Shown piece by piece: positions 1-5,387 of a stretch of 5,529 nucleotides of DNA. A program made the position numbers and the translations under genes. Within the stretch, counting starts at the first letter, position 1. Every line of letters starts with the position of its first letter. Origin of the DNA: Syntrophaceae bacterium (lineage in GTDB: Bacteria; Desulfobacterota; SM23-61); contig PMCE01000469.1 in the NCBI GenBank assembly GCA_003154025.1, positions 2,142 through 7,670 of the forward strand, written 5' to 3'. The notes below the pieces were generated by a model. That model made no database searches, had not been told where the DNA came from, and saw nothing but the letters and a program-made list of their open reading frames with translations.

Positions 1-77
1 GGAAATGCAGCAACTCGTCAGGTGAAAGGGAGGGGGCATTTACCCTTTGGGACTCGCGACTTACGGTTTTTAGGTGA
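1..77. other. Region downstream of cpoB
   Basis: This short stretch after the cpoB TAA contains no supported gene. A 6-bp inverted repeat (25-30 with 43-48) could form a small hairpin on the transcript but is followed by CACC, not a U-tract, so I do not call a terminator. The operon may continue past the window edge. Confidence 0.5.
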
Positions 78-1085
78 TTATCCGAGCTCCTTGAGCTTTT
101 TGCGGGCCCGGTTGGCTTGGTCGGATTGCGGGAAGCGGCGGACGACTTCTTTCAGGATGAGTTTGGCGTTGGTCGTGTCCTTCATCTCCCAAAAGGCCAT
201 TCCCTGCCGGTAGAGGGCGTCGGGAACCTTATTGCCTTTCGCATATTTCTTTATGACTTCATCGTACTCCAGGATGGCGTCTTCATATTTCTTCTGGCCA
301 AAATAGCATTCCCCCAGCCAGAAGTGGGCGTTCTCGGCGTACTTGGATTTGGGATAGGCCTCCAGAAACTTCTTAAACTCCTTCTGGGCATCTTCGTTGC
401 TTCCCTTATTGTACAGGTCGTAGGCCTTCTTGTAGGCCTCGTCCGGACCGGCTACGGCCTTCGGAGGGGGGGCCGATTTCTTGCCCGGGGTTTCTTTGGA
501 AGGTTCAGAGGGAGAAACGACCATGGGGGGCTTTTCTTCTTCCCCCTTCTCCGTTATCGGTTTGACCGCCGGCTCGGTCTTTTTCTCTACTCCCTCCAGA
601 TTCTTGCTGAGGGCCGCTACCCGCTTTTCCAGCTCCTCCAGGCGGGTTTGATAATTCTTCGTCGCCCCGAAGGTCTTCTCGGCGAAATACTTGCTCTCCT
701 CGAACCGTCCGGTGAGATTCTGGACGTCCAGTTGCAGCTTATCCATCCGGGCTCCCAGATCCGCCTGGTAACGCCGCATTGGCTGACTGCTGCTTTCCAT
801 CTCCTTCGTCAGCGACCCCACCTTGGCCTTCATGTCTCCGCTCAGGGAGCCCACGTCCCGCTGAAGATCAGCGGTGCGTTTTTCCATCTTGTCCAGCTTG
901 CCGGAAAATTCCTTGATCTCTCCGTTCAGGTCGTACAGGTTGCGCTGCAGCCCGAGAACTTCCTTGGTCATATTGTTGCTGTCCCGCTGAACCGCGTCCA
1001 GATCGGTCTGGGTGGCGCACCCGCCGAGGAACCATACGACGGGGAGGAACAGAGCGCAATATAGTATTTTCCCGGCAATTTTCAT
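78..1085 (-). CDS. cpoB: CpoB/YbgF, Tol-Pal system TPR protein, predicted lipoprotein
   Basis: CpoB coordinates the Tol machine with peptidoglycan synthesis during division in E. coli and binds TolA. The protein has 335 residues (E. coli about 263). The N-terminal signal ends in the lipobox LGGC with Cys23; Ala24 at +2 suggests the outer membrane. Residues about 27-168 are a long Leu/Lys/Glu-rich coiled-coil region, longer than in E. coli. A Pro/Lys/Glu linker (169-213) leads to three TPR units (about 214-247, 248-284, 285-334) with typical A/Y/G helix positions, such as HFWLGECYFGQKKYEDAI. Last gene of the conserved Tol order. No good Shine-Dalgarno precedes the ATG (GAGCC is the best within 15 nt), and an RNA stem-loop lies just upstream, so its expression may be set lower than that of pal. 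The E. coli protein is soluble, so the lipid anchor is a lineage difference. Confidence 0.93.
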   Translation of the reverse strand: MKIAGKILYCALFLPVVWFLGGCATQTDLDAVQRDSNNMTKEVLGLQRNLYDLNGEIKEFSGKLDKMEKRTADLQRDVGSLSGDMKAKVGSLTKEMESSSQPMRRYQADLGARMDKLQLDVQNLTGRFEESKYFAEKTFGATKNYQTRLEELEKRVAALSKNLEGVEKKTEPAVKPITEKGEEEKPPMVVSPSEPSKETPGKKSAPPPKAVAGPDEAYKKAYDLYNKGSNEDAQKEFKKFLEAYPKSKYAENAHFWLGECYFGQKKYEDAILEYDEVIKKYAKGNKVPDALYRQGMAFWEMKDTTNAKLILKEVVRRFPQSDQANRARKKLKELG

Positions 1086-1102
1086 CGGATCGGCTCAAAG
1101 CA

Positions 1103-1154
1103 CAAGGAGCCCTTCTCAGTTTTGGACGATCTATCCGCTGAGAAGAGCTCCTTG
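1103..1154 (-). other. Stem-loop between pal and cpoB
   Basis: Arms 1103-1119 and 1138-1154 form a 17-bp stem around an 18-nt loop. On the plus strand one position (1111/1146) is a C-A mismatch. On the minus strand, where the operon is transcribed, it becomes a G-U wobble, so the RNA stem is uninterrupted. The 3' side continues UGCUUUGAG rather than a run of U, so this is a weak intrinsic terminator at best. An mRNA-stabilising, processing or attenuating element fits equally well. Confidence 0.7.
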
Positions 1155-1168
1155 GAAGGGAAGGAAAA

Positions 1169-1765
1169 CTATTTGACCATCACGAATTCATCCCGGCGGT
1201 TCTTGGAGCGGGCTTCTTCGGTGTGGCCGGGATCCAAGGGGCGCTCTTCCCCGTAGCTGATGGTGGAGAGTCTCCCCGAAGCAATCCCCAGGCCTTCGAG
1301 GTAAGTCTTCGCGCTGTTGGCCCGGCGCTCGCCAAGGGCCAAATTGTACTCGTTGGTCCCGATCTCGCAGGTATGGCCTTCGACCTGGATCTTGGCTCCT
1401 TCGGCTTCTTTCATCCAGGCGGCGAGCTTTTCCAGGTTCTCTTTGGCTTTGCTGGAGAGAGAGTAATCATCAAAGGCAAACTGAAGGCGGAGGCTAACCA
1501 GGTCGATGGGCGCAACCTCTTTGGGCGGAGCCGCCTCTACCTTGGGTTCGGGCGGGGGCGGAGCAGGCGCGGGGGCCGGAGCCTCTTCAACTTTCGGCGG
1601 CGCCGGGGGTGGCGGGGGCTCTTCCTTCTTCACCTCTACCGAAGGGGCCGGCTTGCCGGCCACTTCTTCCTTCATCATCGCCTTTTTCGAACATCCGGCC
1701 GCCAGGAAGCTGACGGCGACGATGGAAACGATAAGGATCACCCACCACGAAGATTTTTTCAGCAT
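1169..1765 (-). CDS. pal: Pal, peptidoglycan-associated lipoprotein
   Basis: Pal is an outer-membrane lipoprotein whose OmpA-like domain binds peptidoglycan and, alternately, TolB. The protein has 198 residues. A lipoprotein signal peptide ends with LAAGC; Cys25 is the lipidated residue and Ser26 at +2 fits outer-membrane sorting. Residues 50-85 form a long Pro/Ala/Glu linker. The OmpA-like domain spans about 88-198, with FAFDDYSL (96-103), EYNLALGERRAN (139-150) and SKNRRDEFV (187-195). The peptidoglycan-contacting motif reads GHTCEIGT (130-137) where Pal proteins normally have GH-x-DERGT, so the usual Asp is Cys133 and the Arg is Ile135. The second conserved ligand-binding Arg is kept (Arg148). 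The gene lies between tolB and cpoB in the standard order. Confidence 0.95.
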   Translation of the reverse strand: MLKKSSWWVILIVSIVAVSFLAAGCSKKAMMKEEVAGKPAPSVEVKKEEPPPPPAPPKVEEAPAPAPAPPPPEPKVEAAPPKEVAPIDLVSLRLQFAFDDYSLSSKAKENLEKLAAWMKEAEGAKIQVEGHTCEIGTNEYNLALGERRANSAKTYLEGLGIASGRLSTISYGEERPLDPGHTEEARSKNRRDEFVMVK

Positions 1766-1772
1766 TTTCTAA

Positions 1773-1778
1773 CCTCCT
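1773..1778 (-). promoter_or_regulatory. Strong Shine-Dalgarno of pal
   Basis: AGGAGG (within AAAGGAGGTT on the minus strand) lies 7 nt before the pal ATG. It is nearly the full anti-Shine-Dalgarno complement and the strongest ribosome site in the operon, consistent with Pal being an abundant outer-membrane lipoprotein. Confidence 0.85.
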
Positions 1779-1803
1779 TTTCATATTTCTGAATTCTAAG
1801 AAT

Positions 1804-3171
1804 TTAGCGTGTAGAATCGCGAACAAGGGGAATCCAGTAAGGATATGTATCATTTCCCCTTTGAAATGTCAACCTTTTTATTCGGGTACCCTCGGCATCC
1901 ATCAGAAAAATCCGGGGGTCTCCGTCGCGGGTCGCGCTGAAGACCAAATGGCGCCCGTCGGGCGACCAGGAAGGCATCTCGCACTGTCCCATGTTCGCGG
2001 TCAGCACCTTCAAATCCGACCCATCGGCGTTGATGATGCTGATGTTCCTTCCGCCCCCGAGGGTGGCGTCGAAGGCGATCCGTTCTCCCCGGGGAGACCA
2101 GGCCGGGTGGGTATTGTAATTCCCTTCGAAGGTCAGCCGCTGGATGTTCTGCCCGTTGGCCCGCATCACGTAAATCTGGGGATTGCCCCCCCGGCTGGAG
2201 ACAAAGGCAATCCTCTGGCCGTCGGGCGACCAGGTGGGAGATACGTCGATGGCCGGATGGTTCGTCAGGCGAGTCAGGCCGCTGCCGTCCGCATTCATGG
2301 TGTAGATCTCCGGGTTCCCGTCCTTGCTCAGAGTGAGCGCGATCCTTTTCCCATCCGGAGACCACGCCGGCGACATGTTCAGGCCTGGATAGCTGGAGAT
2401 CCTCTTTTCCTCGCCCGTCCGCAGGTCCCTGAGGAACAGGTCGGGGTTCCCGAACTTATAGGACGTGAAGATGACCTTGGTCCCGTCCGGGGAGACTCGC
2501 GGGGAAAGGATGATGGATTTGTGGTTCGTGACTTGCACTACGTTTCGCCCGTCGTAATCCATCATGTAGAGCTCTTTGAATCCTCCCGTCTGGGAAACAA
2601 AGATGATCTTCGTCTGGAAGAATCCCCGCTCTCCGGTGAGGGCGAAGACAACTTCATCGGCAAAGCGGTGGACCATGCGAGACAAGTCGGTAATCTCCCC
2701 GATGTAGCGCTTCCCCACGATCATTTCCTTTTTGACCACATCGTAGAGGCGGGCGTCTAGCGTGAGTGCCCCATCGCGGAAGGAGACTGTTCCCACCACC
2801 AGTGCCTCCGCCCCCAGATTGGCCCAGGGCCGGAAGTCGACTGTTTCGGAGTCCGCACCCAACTGTCCCTCCCCCGGCTTGGCCGAAGGACTGCTCTCTC
2901 CGGATTGGAGATCCTTTTCCAGGGAGGCTGACGGAGTAATCAGGGCGAAGAACCCGCATATGTCCAGGTCGTTCTTCAGAATCTCCGTGCCCCTCTCCCC
3001 TAGCTGCATGTCCCGGTTGGTGGGGGTGGCAGTTTTAAAGGTGGCGATTCCGACGGGGAACTTGCGGAAGGAAGGGGACCGGATGTCGATGTAGACCTTG
3101 GCCCACAGATGAGGGCCGAGGAGAAGGGTGAAGAGGAGAATCGCCGGAATCAGGAGAAAGATTTTTTTCAT
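1804..3171 (-). CDS. tolB: TolB, periplasmic beta-propeller protein
   Basis: TolB is a soluble periplasmic protein that binds Pal through its propeller and TolA through its N-terminal region. The protein has 455 residues (E. coli about 430). A Sec signal peptide (1-24, probable cleavage after LWA) is followed by the TolB N-terminal domain (about 26-183) and a six-bladed propeller (about 184-450). The blade motif SPDG occurs at 227, 271, 315, 359 (here SPRG) and 403, and the last blade has WIP at 446; spacing is exactly 44 residues each time. Compared with E. coli, the N-terminal domain carries an extra low-complexity Ser/Gly/Glu-rich loop of roughly 20 residues near 86-110, before the conserved WANLGAEALVVG. 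tolB starts 9 bp after the tolA stop; pal begins 38 bp beyond its own stop. DPP-IV-like or other PD40 proteins share the repeats, but the N-terminal domain and neighbours identify TolB. Confidence 0.97.
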   Translation of the reverse strand: MKKIFLLIPAILLFTLLLGPHLWAKVYIDIRSPSFRKFPVGIATFKTATPTNRDMQLGERGTEILKNDLDICGFFALITPSASLEKDLQSGESSPSAKPGEGQLGADSETVDFRPWANLGAEALVVGTVSFRDGALTLDARLYDVVKKEMIVGKRYIGEITDLSRMVHRFADEVVFALTGERGFFQTKIIFVSQTGGFKELYMMDYDGRNVVQVTNHKSIILSPRVSPDGTKVIFTSYKFGNPDLFLRDLRTGEEKRISSYPGLNMSPAWSPDGKRIALTLSKDGNPEIYTMNADGSGLTRLTNHPAIDVSPTWSPDGQRIAFVSSRGGNPQIYVMRANGQNIQRLTFEGNYNTHPAWSPRGERIAFDATLGGGRNISIINADGSDLKVLTANMGQCEMPSWSPDGRHLVFSATRDGDPRIFLMDAEGTRIKRLTFQRGNDTYPYWIPLVRDSTR

Positions 3172-3176
3172 GGAAA

Positions 3177-3182
3177 CCCCTC
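3177..3182 (-). promoter_or_regulatory. Shine-Dalgarno of tolB overlapping the tolA stop
   Basis: GAGGGG on the minus strand starts at the last two bases of the tolA TGA (3181-3183) and ends 5 nt before the tolB ATG. Ribosomes ending tolA would cover this site, so the two genes are probably coupled. Confidence 0.7.
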
Positions 3183-4053
3183 AAAGGTCCGAGGGAGTGA
3201 AGCGAACTCCCACGTCAAATTTATCCCCTTCAAACCCGGGAGGCAACGGGGGAAGGGGGTTGGCTTTCTTGATGGCCCGCAGGGCCGATTCGTCCAACTG
3301 GGCATTGCCGGATTTTTTCTCAAACTGGATCTCTTCGATCTGCCCGTCCTTGGCGATCCGGATGGCGATGATGGTCTCCAGGTCTTTTTTGCCCCCCAGG
3401 GCTCCCTCCGAGAGTACCCAGGCGCTGCGGATGCGCTGCCAGATCAGGTTGTAATACATCTTATGCTTGATGGACATGAATCCCGATGAGGCCCCGCCGG
3501 TTCCGGCTTCGCCCGTCTCGACGGCCCCCGAGCTTCCGACGGTCACTCGCTTCCGGATCCGCTCGATGGCCGAGTCGATCTGCTTGGCCTCCCTCTCTCC
3601 GCGAATCCGATCGATCGCCGAATCCATGTTCTTCTCTTCCTGGCGCTGCCGGAGTTGATCAATGGCGGTATCCACCTTCTTTCCCTCCCGCCGCTGGCGG
3701 AGCCTTTCGATCGCCTCGTTGACCTTCGCCTCGTCCTCCTTCGGTTTGGTAGCCAGGGAAACGGGTTTCTCCTTCTCTTTGGGTCTGGCCTTTTCCGCCG
3801 TGGGAAGAGAGGCCGGGGGCAGGGCTTCCTTCTTCGCTTCGACCGCCCCCCCCGCGGGAAGGCTCGGTTGCACATTGACCAGGCGGACCGAATAGACGGG
3901 GGAATAATAGGTTCGTTGGGAAGATAGGTTGGGGACAAAGAACACCGCGGAGACGGCCGCCAGATGCAGGAACAAAGAAAGAACGAACATCCCCCCCATC
4001 CTCGCTTGATGAGGGGTGTAACTCAGGACCTGGATGCTGGCGGAAGTTTTCAT
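3181..4053 (-). CDS. tolA: TolA, TonB/TolA-type energy transducer
   Basis: TolA is anchored in the inner membrane and carries TolQR energy across the periplasm to TolB and Pal. The protein has 290 residues, shorter than E. coli TolA (about 420) because the helical stalk is compact. A single membrane segment lies at about 22-41 and carries Ser26-x3-His30, matching the S-x3-H motif that TonB and TolA use to engage ExbBD/TolQR. Residues 63-110 are rich in Pro, Lys and Glu. Four tandem 16-residue repeats follow (from 111 to about 170), then a Gly/Ser-rich hinge (173-181) and a TonB/TolA C-terminal domain (about 182-290; YYNLIWQRIRSAWVL, then the AIKKANPLPPLP region). The ATG overlaps the tolR stop by 4 bp. 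The GAGGA before it is only 2 nt away, so reinitiation after tolR is likely. A tonB label would be possible by domain alone, but position between tolR and tolB favours tolA. Confidence 0.9.
   Translation of the reverse strand: MKTSASIQVLSYTPHQARMGGMFVLSLFLHLAAVSAVFFVPNLSSQRTYYSPVYSVRLVNVQPSLPAGGAVEAKKEALPPASLPTAEKARPKEKEKPVSLATKPKEDEAKVNEAIERLRQRREGKKVDTAIDQLRQRQEEKNMDSAIDRIRGEREAKQIDSAIERIRKRVTVGSSGAVETGEAGTGGASSGFMSIKHKMYYNLIWQRIRSAWVLSEGALGGKKDLETIIAIRIAKDGQIEEIQFEKKSGNAQLDESALRAIKKANPLPPLPPGFEGDKFDVGVRFTPSDL
3544..3723 (-). repeat. Four tandem 16-residue repeats in the TolA stalk
   Basis: TolA residues 111-126, 127-142, 143-158 and 159-170 align as 16-residue (48-bp) units of the pattern [VMI]-[ND]-x-A-I-[ED]-[RQ]-[LI]-R-x-[RE]. 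The first reads VNEAIERLRQRREGKK; the others start VDTAIDQLRQRQ, MDSAIDRIRGER and IDSAIERIRKRV. At DNA level the units have diverged strongly, so the pattern is kept at protein level. All units are predicted helical and highly charged. Confidence 0.85.
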
Positions 4054-4463
4054 TTCCTCGTTTCAAAGGGCTCCGTGACCATGCCCAGCTTCTCGATTCC
4101 GGCATTCTTGATCTCGGCCATGATCCGGACCACGAATCCGTAAGGGACGCTCCGATCGGCACGCAGGAAAACCTCGCGGTTCAGCCTGGCCGCAGTGGAC
4201 CGCTCCAGATGCCGGCGAAGGAGAGCGGGGTCCACCTTCTCCTGGTTGAGAAAGACCTCCCGTTTGGCGTTGATCGTGACCACCAGCCGCTGTTCCTGCC
4301 CTTCCATAGGCTGCGACGTGGTCTGGGGAAGGTCCACATCAACCCCCTGCTGCATCATGGGAGCGGTTACCATGAAGATGATCAGGAGGACCAGAATCAC
4401 GTCGACCAGGGGAGTTACGTTGATGTCCGCCATGGGGCGGCTTTCGCTTCGGGGACCCTGCAT
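4050..4463 (-). CDS. tolR: TolR, ExbD/TolR-family subunit
   Basis: This is the inner-membrane partner of TolQ; its single membrane helix sits in the TolQ channel and its periplasmic domain links the motor to the cell wall. The protein has 137 residues, normal for the family. A short cytoplasmic N-terminus leads into the signature INVTPLVDVILVLLIIFM (14-31), with the conserved proton-carrying Asp at residue 21. The membrane helix spans about 18-37. The periplasmic ExbD-like domain runs about 58-132 and includes the conserved RADRSVPYG (101-109). The ATG at 4461-4463 has GAAGG 9 nt upstream; Met11 is an alternative start, since many relatives begin close to the INVTP motif. The stop overlaps the tolA start (ATGA), implying translational coupling. 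ExbD is the alternative identity, but the tolQ/tolB/pal context settles it as TolR. Confidence 0.95.
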   Translation of the reverse strand: MQGPRSESRPMADINVTPLVDVILVLLIIFMVTAPMMQQGVDVDLPQTTSQPMEGQEQRLVVTINAKREVFLNQEKVDPALLRRHLERSTAARLNREVFLRADRSVPYGFVVRIMAEIKNAGIEKLGMVTEPFETRK

Positions 4464-4619
4464 GTTCTTTTACCTTCTTATTCGCGCCAATCCGGGGTTA
4501 TCTTTCCCGTTTGGAATATTAGACAGGCTGAGTTTTGAGTTTGTTTCGGATTTCGCATTTCCTTTCCAGCCTTTCTATTTCCCTTCGGCTCCTCCGCATC
4601 CGATAAGCTGCCCCCCCAA
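4464..4619. other. Long tolQ-tolR spacer
   Basis: This 156-bp spacer holds no convincing gene. tolQ and tolR are usually nearly contiguous, so its length is unusual. It contains a G7 tract just after the tolQ stop (C7 on the plus strand, 4611-4617), an imperfect inverted repeat around a T/C-rich core, and the tolR ribosome site (GAAGG at 4473-4477, 9 nt before the ATG). I see no clear -10/-35 promoter or U-tract terminator. Confidence 0.7.
4520..4577. repeat. Imperfect inverted repeat around a T/C-rich repetitive core
   Basis: Arms 4520-4530 and 4567-4577 pair at 10 of 11 positions; the mismatch is 4524/4573. They enclose 36 nt whose plus strand is built of short T-rich units (TTTTGAG, TTTGT, TTCGGA, TTTCGC, ATTTCC). 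The arrangement could be a degenerate dispersed intergenic repeat or a hairpin in the tolQ-tolR mRNA. Its copy number elsewhere in the genome cannot be judged from this window. Confidence 0.45.
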
Positions 4620-5387
4620 TTAGGCCTTCAGGAAGTGCCTTTCGATGATGTTCAGCAGCTCGGAGGCGAAGTTTTCCATCTGGGCGTTCAGCACCTTGAT
4701 CCGGCTGATATAGTAGTTGTAAGCCACCACTGCCGGGATGGCCGCGGCCAGGCCGGCGGCCGTGGCGATCAGGGCCTCCGAGATCCCCGGGGCGACGACG
4801 GCCAGGGTGGCGGAACCCCGCATCCCGATCCCCCGGAAGGCATCCATGATCCCCCAAACCGTCCCGAAGAGGCCGATGAAAGGCGTCGTGGAGCCGGTCG
4901 TAGCCAGGAAGCCCAGGGCCTTTTCCAGCTTGGTCACCTCGGAGGTCAGGGCTTGGCGCATCGCCCGGTTGATATTCTCCACGCCGCTCAGCTCCATGCT
5001 GAAAGCAGTGGGATCGGTGGTCTTTCGGGAGCTATCGGGGTTGCTCTTGGCCTGGCTGAGCTTCGTCAGCTCCGTATAGGCGGCGCGGAAAATCTCCGCC
5101 GTGGGGCTATGCCGCAGCTTTTTCGATTCCGCAAAGATCGAGGCAAATTGTTTCCCTTCCCAAAAAACCCGAAGGAAGGATTTGGACTCGCCGTCGGCCA
5201 GCCGGATGAGACGGAATTTGGAAAAGATGATGGCCCAAGATAAGATGGAAAAGAAGAGGAGGATGAGGAGGACGATCTTCACCACCGGGCCCGAGTAGAG
5301 GATCAAATCCACGATGCCCCCCCCAAATCCTCCGCTCTTCCCTCCCGGGAAAAGCTGTCCCAAACTCCAAAGCGTTAATGTGTTCAA
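4620..5387 (-). CDS. tolQ: TolQ, proton-channel subunit of the Tol-Pal system
   Basis: This is an inner-membrane protein of the MotA/TolQ/ExbB family which, with TolR, uses the proton motive force to energise TolA. The protein has 255 residues (E. coli TolQ about 230). Three membrane segments are visible at about 35-57, 158-181 and 199-224. The second contains the signature GLFGTVWGIMDAF (about 172-184) and the third the signature APGISEALIATAAGL (about 199-213), both close to classical TolQ. Thr163 and Thr209 sit at positions where the family keeps polar residues facing the proton path. The N-terminus carries a short Gly-rich stretch (15-24) before TM1. The start is TTG, chosen for its strong Shine-Dalgarno 5 nt upstream and because no ATG is available before TM1. 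The stop is TAA, followed at once by a run of seven G on the coding strand. It heads the visible operon and is apparently coupled to a gene further upstream. Confidence 0.95.
   Translation of the reverse strand: MNTLTLWSLGQLFPGGKSGGFGGGIVDLILYSGPVVKIVLLILLFFSILSWAIIFSKFRLIRLADGESKSFLRVFWEGKQFASIFAESKKLRHSPTAEIFRAAYTELTKLSQAKSNPDSSRKTTDPTAFSMELSGVENINRAMRQALTSEVTKLEKALGFLATTGSTTPFIGLFGTVWGIMDAFRGIGMRGSATLAVVAPGISEALIATAAGLAAAIPAVVAYNYYISRIKVLNAQMENFASELLNIIERHFLKA

Noticed and set aside
1..39. Possible start of another minus-strand gene (ATG at 37-39, open to the left edge)
   Set aside because: Only 13 codons are visible (beginning MPPPFHLTSC), with AAGGG just 3 nt upstream; not enough to call a gene.
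25..48. Possible terminator hairpin after cpoB
   Set aside because: Only six base pairs and followed by CACC rather than a T-tract on the transcript strand.
117..1064. Plus-strand open frame of 315 codons antisense to cpoB
   Set aside because: It mirrors the cpoB coding frame, has low-complexity Leu/Gly/Phe-rich composition with no recognisable domain, and arises from the GC-rich codon use of the opposite strand.
1792..1804. AATTCT-A-AGAATT palindrome between tolB and pal
   Set aside because: Six-base AT-rich arms with a one-base centre abutting the tolB stop; too short and simple to call an operator, and not able to form a stable hairpin.
1861..2760. Plus-strand open frame of 299 codons antisense to tolB
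   Set aside because: It shows periodic Gly-Arg-Pro-rich segments that are simply the complement of the SPDG blade repeats; no independent coding evidence.
4611..4617. C7 homopolymer just after the tolQ stop as a phase-variation tract
   Set aside because: It lies outside any coding frame, after the TAA, and no promoter spacing would be affected, so slippage would have no obvious consequence.
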